From Rhynchopus sp. YZ270_cl-10 (Eukaryota; Euglenozoa; Diplonemea; Diplonemida; Diplonemidae), in NCBI GenBank assembly GCA_964035575.1, contig OZ037916.1:992001-1056000 (forward strand): DNA of 64,000 nt, given 5' to 3'. The stretch's first letter is position 1, and each line of letters begins with the position of its first letter. Shown here piece after piece: positions 22,303 through 31,340 of this stretch. The notes beneath the pieces are model-generated. The model was not told the origin of the DNA. It did no database searches and saw only the letters and a program-made list of their open reading frames with translations. The translations under genes and the position numbers were made by a program.

Positions 22303-23690
22303 ATGGCGCTGCTGTTCTCCCCACGGCAGCGATATGGTGTGGGTAAGGGGCAGCACAGTGCTACTGAGGTGCTTGAGATGTGCGCTGAACGGGGGGATGT
22401 GATGGAGGAAGTTACCAGCCCACGCCAGCTACGACAATTGCAGCAACAGCAACAGCAGCAGGCCCTCACACCACAACAACAACAACAGCAACAACCACAT
22501 CCACATCAGCACCACCCACACCCTAGCACCTCCGAAACCCACCTCAGCATGAAGCTTCTCTTCCTCGAGGAGCGTCTGCACCAGATGGGCGAAGGGTATG
22601 TTCTTTCAGCCACACCAAGAAAACATAATAACAACAACAAACAGAATTCACCCCGACATGGCTGAAACCCTTAAGGCTGCAGCCGAGCAGCAGATCCTTG
22701 TCGACAGCTTGACAGCAGAAGTTGCCTCCTTGCGGGAGTCCTCTACACAGGTATATCATCTCCCCCCTCACCAGCGAATTCCCCCAATCTTTATGTTATC
22801 TCTTTTCTTTATCTTAATCATCTTTAACACACGCCCTTGGGACATATTCTCAAGACCCCTATTATCACACACCTCTCCTCCCCTTACAGAACGACTCACA
22901 AATACTGAAACTCAAGGCAATCATCTCTGAGCAGGGTGCCCGTTTACAGACCCTACAGGAGGAGGAGCAGAGCCGCAGCCATTATCAACACACGACACCA
23001 CAGATGCTTCCGTCCCCTATTCCGCACCTCCCGGGGACGCCGCCGAACACGGCTTCGATGGTGTCGCTACGTTGTGGCGGGGAGGTGCCTGCTGCAGATG
23101 TAGTCAGGCTGCAGCAGAGCGCAGCCGACAGCGCATCTGAGGCTGCCTCCTTGCGCACCTCCCTTGACCTTCTCCAGCGCAACTATGCTGCAGATGTTGG
23201 CGCGCTCAAAGCAAAGCTCCTAGAATACGCAACATCGCTCAAAAGCCTAAACCGTGCCTCAATAAGTGCAGAAGAGGCGACCATTGCAATTGAGAAGTTG
23301 TCGCAAAACAACCAAATCCTGCAAATCAACGCAGAGCGCTCTGAACACAATCTTGCCTCCTCCAAAACGGAGCTGCAAACAGCGAAGACGGCGCACAGAG
23401 AAGCGGTCCTGCTTCTCCGACAGGAGTTGAAGTGCAGAGAGGAGGAGGTGGCAGCAGGGCTGCGGCAGCAGCGTGCACTGATCCCCCGCGAGGAGGTGGA
23501 CAAGCTATTGGCGAAGAACAGCGAGACATGGGAGCACACGGTACGCGCTCTACAAAGCGAGGTAGCACGGCAGCAGGAGGAGGTGTCGCTGTCAGTCGCC
23601 CGCGAGGAGAGGAAGAACGTGCTGCTGCAGGAGTACCACGCCGCGTTGGTCCTTGCAGAGGAGGACTGTGCAGGGGAGCAGGAGCAGTGA
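22303..23690 (+). CDS. Poly-Gln coiled-coil protein (3 exons)
   Basis: Exons 22303-22595, 22645-22750 and 22890-23690 encode 399 residues. The two introns (49 and 139 nt; GTATGT...ACAG and GTATAT...ACAG) are needed to join the frames, and the joined protein keeps one style throughout. Residues 45-75 hold two Gln runs and a Pro/His stretch (PHPHQHHPHP). From about residue 85 onward the sequence is rich in Glu, Gln, Leu and Ala with heptad spacing (VDSLTAEVASLRE; LQRNYAADVGALKAKLLEY), so long coiled coils are likely, broken by a Pro-rich link (LPSPIPHLPGTPP). No enzyme motif is present. It is probably a cytoskeletal or basal-body type structural protein, but this is inference from composition only. 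Confidence 0.8.
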
Positions 23691-24662
23691 ATGACGAGAA
23701 GGAGAGGAGATGTGCCACCTCCATCAAGCAACACCTTGAGGCGGATAGCAGTCAAACCCACAGAGGAGAACTACCAGTAGTGTTACTAATGACATGGTGT
23801 TTCCGAACGACTGTTGCAACCAAGGAACATCTTCTCAGTTTAGCGCTATAGTCGTTGCGAGTAGTAGTTCCCCTAGTAGTCCTTGGCCAGTCGGTGGAGT
23901 AGGGATGATGTACCTTATGTGTAGGGTGGTGGAAGGGCTTCGGATGGGTAAGGAATGTGTGATGGAGGGTGTGGTAGCCTTTAGAGGTGGCTGTGGCAGA
24001 TTGTTGCAAAGTGAATATTCAAAAAATGGAGAATATTGTTGGGTGTGGGGATGGTGGTGGTGTGTTTTTGTGTGGTTTACACTCACGGTGATTGAAAGCG
24101 TTGTGGACAAAGCAATGATGAACCATCTTTTAAAAAAATCGTTCTTTGTATGACCATAACCCTCCTTTTCATATTGTCCCAAAAGGTTGAAAATATTGTG
24201 GGGCAAATATCTTTTTGTACAACTCTCTCCCTCTCCATCTTCCCCTCTTTTTCTCTCCCCCTTTGGGGAAAACAGTGTTATAACCAAATCTTGAAATTAA
24301 AAAAAAAATGGCATTTTTTTTTTTAAAATTGTACTTCCTAGGCGTCAAATGCACCTCCAATAGATCAATGCAGTTTTGAGGAGATCCGGTTCTCTAACGT
24401 CGAAGGGTTCAGGGGGGCTTTCTGATCATTGGTTGGAGCACCCTTTTTCATGAAAAAACTCGTTTTGGTAGAAAGTGAAGAAAAGTTTATAAGATGACCC
24501 TAAGCCTCTCGTGCTTAGTCACCTTTGGTGAAATGATGTGTGTGTACACTCTCTACCCCCGTTTCATGGCCTCTTATTTATCCTGCATTTTTGTTCGTAT
24601 TGTGCGGGCATAAGCGAGATGTATTAACACCACAAACACAAAGACAACCACAAACACAAACA
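23691..24662. other. Spacer with uninterrupted copy of a duplicated region
   Basis: The first 400 bases hold nothing recognisable. From 24091 to 24618 the sequence is a paralogue of 27253-30038 but lacks the insertions found there. It includes an R3 module on the - strand (about 24482-24530) and ends at GCATAAGCGAGATGTA just before the receptor gene. Confidence 0.6.
24091..24618 (+). repeat. Duplicated upstream region, uninterrupted copy
   Basis: Matches 27253-30038 in order, from ATTGAAAGCGTTGTGGAC through CTCCTTTTCATATTGTCCC and GATCATTGGTTGGAGCACC to GCATAAGCGAGATGTA. In this copy the blocks are contiguous. The target sites of two elements in the other copy are visible here uncut: CCAAATCTT near 24282-24290 and CCTAGG at 24337-24342. 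The MDH copy reads TGTGCAGGCATAAG where this one reads TGTGCGGGCATAAG, so a possible splice-acceptor AG differs between the two genes. Confidence 0.8.
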
Positions 24663-26951
24663 ATGCGTCTGCCCACCCCCGTGCTTGGTGTGCTGTGCAT
24701 GGCAGCCCTGGTCGCTGTCCCTTCTTTCATCGCCTTCACCATCACGAAGGCAAATGCCGAAGACTCGATTGATGAAGTTTCGAGGCGTTTGGCGGACGCC
24801 AGAATGCAGACTATTGCTTCTGAGATCCGCTTCAAGCTGCAGACGGAGCCCGTTGACGCCATCCTCGCCGGGAAGTCGGACCTTGAGCACGGACTAATGG
24901 ACTATCACATCCCGAAATACATCCACGAATGGGGAAGGCGCGGGATTCAATGGATCAACCACTCTGGCTTTTTCTCGCTGTACATGGTCTTGGGAGGGAC
25001 GAAAGAGCTCGGAGACATCCATGGCCACGGCCTGATTGTCGACGGGGGTGGTGAGACGATGGTGGTTAGCATCCCGCCAAAGATTGCCATCTACAGGCCG
25101 ATGGACATGGTTGAGGGGACTTGGCCGAATGAGACGAACATCTTCGCGCCCATAGACTTACCCAACAGGCCGTACGTGTCGATGTTTGCAATTGGTCCGG
25201 ACCGAATTGAGTTCCGAAAGGCCAACAAGCCGAGGTGGACCGACATCGTAGTATCAGTGAACCCATCGATGCCAGATACGGGGGGGCTGTTTGTGACACT
25301 TTCTGTTCCCGTCTTCAAGACTTCAGCGGCGCACGTCGACGACTTCACCGGAGTGGTGGCAGTCAGCATCTACCTGAGTAAGTTCGACCTGGTTCAGTAC
25401 TTACTGTCGGACACTTCATCGCTTCTCGTTGTCGACCAGGAGCATCGCCTCATCACTTCCACAGATATGAAGAGAATGGGAAAGAAGATGTACTTTGAAG
25501 ACGGAGTGGTGGCCACGGGAGCACCCCAATACGTTCGGTACAACCTGCTGAATTGCCCGGTGCCGCTTTACGCCGCGCTGGGCCCCAAACTGCCGAACTT
25601 GGAGACCATGACGAATGACGACAAATACTTTTCGAAATTAGACTTCGACGGCGACATCTATTGGGTGGAGATTCGTCCGGTTGTCCACTACAACCAACAA
25701 TGGTATTTAGTGATGTTGGTCCCCGAGAAGGAGTTTTTCCAGAAGATCTACGACAGCAACGCCGAGACGCTCATCTACGTCATTGTCTTGATCATTGCGA
25801 GCGTCGTGGTCGCAGCAGTCTGCACACTGTTATTCACGATGAACCTCAGAAGCTTAGCCAAGGCTTTCGACAAGATCGCCACCATGCAACTCACTCACCC
25901 GGACGTTTTAGCCGTCCGAAGATCACACTGCCTGTCTGAGCTAGACTCACTCAGCAGAGGCTTCTGGCACGCTGTTGAGATGGTCCGTCAGGTTCAGGCC
26001 TTCTTGCCTAACGTGGACAGCGATGATGATAATGATGGCGAAGATGATAGCACTGAAGAGAGCACCAGAGAAGCGGATGGGGGGGTATCAGCCAGCAGCT
26101 CTCGAACTGCTGGCGGCTCCAGCTTCTCTAAATCCCGTTGCCAGTTGAAGGGACGAAACGAGCTCACTTCAGCCCTGCAGCTCGGCCTGAAGTCAACTAG
26201 AAAGGCATCCTGCGCAGCGTTGTCATTTTCAGACTTTTCTTCACAGTGCCGCAGCAACATGGACGAAGCGGTAGCGGATCACTTGGTGTTCTTTAGACAG
26301 GTCTCGCAGGTTGTCAAGAGCCACCGAGGAGTGATCGCAAATCTCGAAGGAAACAGGTTGATTGTAACCTGGAACACTACGAGGTCATGCCCACCCACAT
26401 CGTCAAAGCAGTCCGCTATCGATCTCGCATTCGTCTGCAACGATATGGCGCCGCAGCTGAAATTCAAAATTGAAATCGGGCTGAGTTGCTGCTCTGTCTT
26501 TTACGGGATCCTCGGCAGCGCGACACAACGGTACAGCGTCATCGGATCAGAACTGGTCGATTCCGCCGCCACCCTGGCACTACACGCTCAAGACCTGGAC
26601 CTGCCTGTTCCAATTCTTGCGACCTTCGCTGCTGTGGACACGATGAAGGGATTTACGTACTATCACATCGATGACTATGTTGTTCCTGGCGGGCGTGTCC
26701 TTCAAACGTACTGGCTCGAGAAGAAGGTTGAAGTGGAAATGCAGGAGTGGATGTATCAGCTTCAGCAGGAAAGTGCGGAGAGCAAGCAGTTCCTCACCCG
26801 CTTTTTCACTGAGAAGAACGGCGGGAATTGGGAGGCGGCACTGCTGCACCTGAAGAGCTTTGCCGCGGAGCACACTTCCTTCCCAATGGTGGTTAAGAAA
26901 CATAAAACCGACCTCTGTGCTCTTCGGTTCGCTGCCGAGATGGATGCGTAG
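24663..26951 (+). CDS. dCACHE-like receptor with degenerate cyclase domain
   Basis: Single exon, 762 residues from the ATG at 24663. The frame also contains an upstream ATG, but that lies in the duplicated spacer. Residues 7-27 form a signal anchor (LGVLCMAALVAVPSF). Residues 30-365 are an extracytoplasmic region resembling a double-CACHE ligand sensor (VVAVSIYLSKFDL; WYLVMLVPEKEFF). TM2 is at about 369-395 and is followed by a HAMP-like helix. An acidic, Ser-rich linker spans about 452-500. Residues 517-690 resemble a class III nucleotidyl cyclase: LSFSDFS keeps the first metal Asp, but the second (normally Gly-Asp) is Gly-Asn in LEGNRLIV, and the Asn...Arg pair is replaced in ELVDSAATLAL. 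Catalysis is therefore doubtful; a dimer partner or pseudo-cyclase is more likely. It differs from the Venus-flytrap receptor cyclases of trypanosomes. Confidence 0.75.
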   Translation: MRLPTPVLGVLCMAALVAVPSFIAFTITKANAEDSIDEVSRRLADARMQTIASEIRFKLQTEPVDAILAGKSDLEHGLMDYHIPKYIHEWGRRGIQWINHSGFFSLYMVLGGTKELGDIHGHGLIVDGGGETMVVSIPPKIAIYRPMDMVEGTWPNETNIFAPIDLPNRPYVSMFAIGPDRIEFRKANKPRWTDIVVSVNPSMPDTGGLFVTLSVPVFKTSAAHVDDFTGVVAVSIYLSKFDLVQYLLSDTSSLLVVDQEHRLITSTDMKRMGKKMYFEDGVVATGAPQYVRYNLLNCPVPLYAALGPKLPNLETMTNDDKYFSKLDFDGDIYWVEIRPVVHYNQQWYLVMLVPEKEFFQKIYDSNAETLIYVIVLIIASVVVAAVCTLLFTMNLRSLAKAFDKIATMQLTHPDVLAVRRSHCLSELDSLSRGFWHAVEMVRQVQAFLPNVDSDDDNDGEDDSTEESTREADGGVSASSSRTAGGSSFSKSRCQLKGRNELTSALQLGLKSTRKASCAALSFSDFSSQCRSNMDEAVADHLVFFRQVSQVVKSHRGVIANLEGNRLIVTWNTTRSCPPTSSKQSAIDLAFVCNDMAPQLKFKIEIGLSCCSVFYGILGSATQRYSVIGSELVDSAATLALHAQDLDLPVPILATFAAVDTMKGFTYYHIDDYVVPGGRVLQTYWLEKKVEVEMQEWMYQLQQESAESKQFLTRFFTEKNGGNWEAALLHLKSFAAEHTSFPMVVKKHKTDLCALRFAAEMDA

Positions 26952-28118
26952 GGATCGTGTGAGTGGCATATATATGGTCGACTTCCCTTTTTTCGGACTG
27001 TCAGCAAAAGTGCGAATGCATCACGCCTCTGCCCCTCATATTTGCATAAATTTCCATTTTGCACTTTTCTTTTTTACTTGGATCATCTGTACATTATCTC
27101 AACTCAGGAAGGTCCTGCTCCTCGAACAGTTTATGCTGATTCTACCTCTTACCCGTGCTTCTGTTGCTTGTTGAAGACCATACAGCTTGATTCACCAAGA
27201 AAGTACGCAAGGTACTGGCAGTGGGTGAGGAATGATAGCATGTAACGGTCCATTGAAAGCGTTGTGGACAAAGCAATGATGAAGCATCTTTTTTAAAAAA
27301 AAATCCTTTTGTTTGCTTGCGACACTATTCACTTTTTTTCTCTTTGGTGCTAGGATCACCCTCCCCAGGGCCCCTATCACGTACCTTTCGATCCACCGTG
27401 CTCAGGTATGCACGTTTGGGTCCCCTCCCCCATTCGTCCTTTTCTTTCCCCCTCTTTCTGCCCCCCTGTATTAGCCCCAGATGGGACTGGCTTCCACTAT
27501 AGCCTTTCCCACATTGCGAGGCAGGGAGAATACCCCGAGTCACTTACTTCGCACAAGGATTTGCTCCCTTGTGTTCCAATTATACCCGTTTCGTTGACTG
27601 ACGGGCGGTAGCGGGAGTAGGACATCTCAACGTAGACCGCGAAATGGAAGTAAGCTGGGCGGAGGGTGGGCGTGGCGTGGATATATTCTGTTGCGACACG
27701 TGATTTTTCCAAGTTTTCAAAAAAAAAAATCGTTCTTTGATGACCACAACCCTCCTTTTCATATTGTCCCAAAAGGTTGGAAATATTGTGGGACAAATAT
27801 TGGTGTGGCGCCTTAACCGATTCCTCGTGTTTCTACTGTGTTTCTACCAGTTGTCGCTCCGTAAGGGGGGGGGTTCCAGATGTTGGAAAATTTTCTTTTT
27901 TTTTTTCCGCTGGCGAGCTTTTAAACGCCGGCATTTGCATTTCCGGAATCCGTCCCTAGCAACCCAACCCCCCTCCTATAGACAGTGTGGATGCTGCAAT
28001 GCAACACGATACTTATCAACACGAAGAGACACAAGTCACTTTTTATACAACTCTCTCCCTCTCCTTCGTCCCCCCCTTTTTTCTCTCCCCTTTGGAGGAA
28101 ACAGTGTTATTACCAAAT

Positions 28119-29169
28119 GGCAGCGTCCGCGAAAGACCCCCCCCTAAAGCTAACATCCATGCTTATTGGTATTTCACTAATTATAATTTTGGTATTTTAT
28201 AAGATTTTTTTTTAAAATGAACTCAGAGTTAAGTTTCTGAGTTCATTTAAAAAAAAATCGGTGAAAAATTCCGAGTAGGTATTAATTTAGATAGGAAAAG
28301 CTATGTCAACAGCTATGTGTCCCCTTATTTTACCTGTAAATACTAAGGATATAGGAAGGAATTCACTAATATCTGTCTCTAAACCCATTATCAAAAAGGG
28401 GGGGGGAGGAAAGGGGGGTGGAGGCTTGTCGCCCCCTCCGAACACTCTAAATAGAGTGCGAAAGAGCTTCACGATCCGGGTCGTCTGCGGCGATGTCGAC
28501 TTTCTCGCAGAAACCCCCCTTTTTTGAGTGACCCTATTGACCTCTGTGATGAGTCTCTCCAAGAGTTACAGACAATTGTCCTCCTGTTCCTCCTGTTCCT
28601 CCTCCGTCTCGCTCTCATTGTCCTCCTGGGGTGCCGGTGATGCAACTACAGGAGTAGTAAACGGCGGACACCCCTTTTCTCCTGGTGGTTCTCTTCTGCA
28701 TATGGAGAGACATATGCTTCGAGCTCCACACCTCGCGCATCCAGCTCCTCGCGTCCCACCCTTTGTCCCCCTGCCAGTGAACCCCTGCATACACCTGCAG
28801 CTCGGCGAAGTTTTTTAGGCCTCGGAAAGGCCGGGTTTTCAGCTCCTGAGCGAATGCTTTGGCTGCTGATTCCATTTCCCCCTGTTGTGTTGTTCTGTGG
28901 GTGGTTATATGGGTGTTTGTGAGGATTTCCTTGTATATCCTTAGTATTTACAGGTAAAATAAGGGGACACATAGCTGTTGACATAGCTTTTCCTATCTAA
29001 ATTAATACCTACTCGGAATTTTTCACCGATTTTTTTTTTAATGAACTCAGAAACTTAACTCTGAGTTCATTTAAAAAAAAAATCTTATAAAATACCAAAA
29101 TTTTAATTAGTGAAATACCAATAAGCATGGATGTTAGCTTTAGGGGGGGGGTCTTTCGCGGACGCTCCC
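28119..29169. mobile_element. Long-TIR DNA element, copy 1
   Basis: A 1,051-bp element with almost identical 235-bp inverted ends (28119-28353 and 28934-29169), starting GGCAGCGTCCGCGAAAGACC on one side and GGGAGCGTCCGCGAAAG on the other. AAAT flanks both sides, and the paralogous uncut site near 24282-24290 supports a short target duplication. Each end contains a perfect 12-bp hairpin (AATGAACTCAGA / TCTGAGTTCATT) and an inward-facing ATG frame (MSTAMCPLILPVNTKDI). The 580-bp core, read on the - strand, encodes segments such as LLERLITEVNRVTQKRG that also occur in copy 2, but no complete ATG-to-stop protein. No transposase is recognised, so it is probably non-autonomous. Confidence 0.85.
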
Positions 29170-29222
29170 AAATCTTTAAAAAAAATGACATTTTTTTTTT
29201 TTTTTTTAAATTGTACCTCCTA

Positions 29223-29761
29223 CTGGGGGGGAGCTATTAAAGTATACGTATACTTTATTCGGCGGGAATTACTGCTTAAATGGCCAAAAAACGAAAAGGG
29301 AAAAAAAAAAAAAAATCACTGTTATTTTGGGGCTTCTAGTGGCCGAAACCTCGCGAAAACACCACCATTGACATTTTTGGGCCAATCCCAGCCAGTGGTG
29401 GGGTCAATGTGGAAAAATGAACAATTTTTTGGTGACTTAAATTTTCACAAATCTGAACCCTATCAGCACCAATCGTGTAAAAACTGATACACGCGTTTTA
29501 GGTCAAAAATACTCATTTCTCAGCGCAAAGTGACCCCATCACAGCACGCACAGAATCCGGACCACCGAAATCAAAAAAAAATTTTTTCGATTTTTTGTGC
29601 AAAAAATGCTGTAAAAAAATTTTAGTAAGAAAAATGTACACAAAAACCGTATACTTTATTTCACAGATTTCCACGCTCAAAATGGGTTTCCGCACCGTAT
29701 ACTTTATTACCCCCGTATACTTTATTAGCACCGTATACTTTATTAGCCCCCCCCCCCCCAG
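29223..29761. mobile_element. TA-target inverted-repeat element
   Basis: A 539-bp element with ends CTGGGGGGGAGCTATTAAAG and the reverse complement of GTATACTTTATTAGCCCC (C run longer on the right). TA dinucleotides flank it (29221-29222, 29762-29763). The paralogous spacer shows the uncut site CCTAGG at 24337-24342, so insertion duplicated TA, as Tc1/mariner-type elements do. CGTATACTTTATTA-like words recur four times near the right end. It contains a copy of the dispersed R6 sequence (29371-29500). No transposase frame was seen. Confidence 0.85.
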
Positions 29762-30131
29762 TAGGTTTCAAATGCACCTAATGCAGTTTTGAGGAGATCC
29801 GGTTCTCTAACGTCGAAGGGTTCAGGGGGGCTTTCTGATCATTGGTTGGAGCACCTTTTTTCATGAAAAAGCTCGTTTTGGTAGAAAGTGAAGAAAAGTT
29901 TATATGATGACCCTAAGCCTCTCGTGCTTAGTCACCTTTGGTGAAATGATGTGTGTGTACACTCTCTACCCCGGTTTCATGGCCTCTTATTTGTCCTGCA
30001 TTTTTGTGTTCCGTATTGTGCAGGCATAAGCGAGATGTACAGATTTATTGCGTCGATGTGCATACATTCCCTCTTCTGTTCAATCATAACAGGCCATACA
30101 CCCTGCACCCTACACCCCTAAGAAAGACACG

Positions 30132-31340
30132 ATGTTGACCTCCGGCTCGTCGTTCTCCTCCAGCGTGGGGCGTCCTGCCTCTGGCCTTGTCGGTGGTGTC
30201 GGTATGGCCGCTGTGGGTGAGTCCGACCGCAACATGAAAGTGTGCGTCCTTGGCGCTGCGGGGGGCATTGGGCAGACGCTGTCGCTCTTTCTGAAGGTGC
30301 ATCTCCCTGCAGGCACTGTGCTGTCTTTGTTCGACATTGCCAATGTGCACGGAACTGCGGCAGATGTGTCGCACGTTGATACACAGGTGAGTGTTGAGTG
30401 GTACCAGGGCACCCGAGGAAGCAATGAGGAGCTGGAAAAGGCGGTGACGAACTCTGATGTGGTTGTTATTGTGGCGGGTGTGCCGCGGAAGCCTGGGATG
30501 ACCCGCGATGATTTGTTTAATGTGAATGCACGGATTGTGCGGGATCTGACGGAGGTGGTCGCGAAAACTGCGCCTGGATGCATGCTGTGCATCGGAACCA
30601 ACCCGGTCAACTCCTGCGTCCCCATTGCGGCGGAGGTGCTGAAGGCGTGGAAGTGCTACGATAAGAACCGTCTTCTCGGGGTGACGCTTCTCGACAACAT
30701 GCGCGCCTGCGCGTTTGTCAACGAGGTGGTCCAGCCGGACATCATTGTCAAGGAGGTGCCCGTCATTGGAGGGCACAGTGCGACGACGATTGTCCCGCTG
30801 TTCAGTTTGACCGCAGCAGCCAAGAGGTTGACGGAGGCAGACATGGCACGTCTCCGCAAGCGTACACAGAACGCAGGCACAGAGGTGGTGGAGGCCAAGG
30901 CAGGGTCCGGCAGTGCTACCCTCTCTATGGGTGCTGCCACAGCGTACTTCGTCGTCGCGCTGGTTGAGGCGCTGATTGGGAAGCGCAAACCCGCGGTCTG
31001 CGCCATGGTTGATACGGACGGTGCCGCGAAGGCCCCGTACATGGCATGGCCCGTCCGGATCGGACCTGACGGGATTGAGCAGCGTCTCTCCATTGGCAAA
31101 CTGTCCGACAAGGAACGGGTATGTTTATCATGGGAAAAATGGTGCCAAAAAATTTGAACAATTTAACTGAGGTGTCCTCACTACAGCGACTCCCCCTGTA
31201 ACTGCACGGAGAAAAAACTGAACCAAAATACAACTATAACTCACTAACAGGAATGCCTGAACGACGCAATCACAATCCTTGTTGCCGACGCTGAGAAGGG
31301 GACGTCCTGGTTCAAGGGCGAGTTGAAGCCGCGTCTCTGA
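30132..31340 (+). CDS. MDH: Malate dehydrogenase, NAD-type (2 exons)
   Basis: Exons 30132-31118 and 31251-31340 encode 358 residues. It interconverts malate and oxaloacetate with NAD(H). Residues 1-35 are Ser/Gly-rich and may be a weak targeting sequence. The Rossmann motif GAAGGIGQ follows at about 41-48. Substrate Arg residues lie in AGVPRKPGMTRDDL, the TNPVNS loop is present, Asp and Arg of the catalytic relay are in LLDNMRA, and the catalytic His is in IGGHSATTI. The 132-nt intron (GTATGT...AACAG) joins KLSDKER to ECLNDAITILVADAEKG, restoring the C-terminal helix; without splicing the frame ends in unrelated residues. The end (KPRL) is not a peroxisomal SKL-type signal, so the compartment is unclear. 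The upstream region is shared with the receptor gene at 24663. Confidence 0.92.

Larger units (their letters stand above)
27253..30038 (+). repeat. Duplicated upstream region, interrupted copy
   Basis: The same blocks as 24091-24618, spread over 2.8 kb by insertions. The first two inserts (about 27300-27720 and 27809-28025) have blurred borders in A/T runs and no clear terminal repeats. The last two are inverted-repeat elements with clear borders. The right end carries a - strand R3 module (about 29890-29940) and sequence shared with the receptor gene's leader. Confidence 0.8.
26952..30131. other. Spacer: duplicated upstream region with insertions
   Basis: 26952-27252 shows nothing recognisable. 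From 27253 to 30038 the blocks of the 24091-24618 region reappear in order, separated by four extra segments: about 27300-27720, about 27809-28025, the long-TIR element 28119-29169 and the TA-target element 29223-29761. The last 90 bases lead into the malate dehydrogenase gene with an acceptor-like CAG at 30021-30023. No host gene was seen. Confidence 0.7.

Noticed and set aside
24540-24662. Upstream ATG adding 41 residues to the receptor
   Set aside because: That stretch belongs to the duplicated spacer also found before malate dehydrogenase, and the signal anchor begins at the ATG at 24663.
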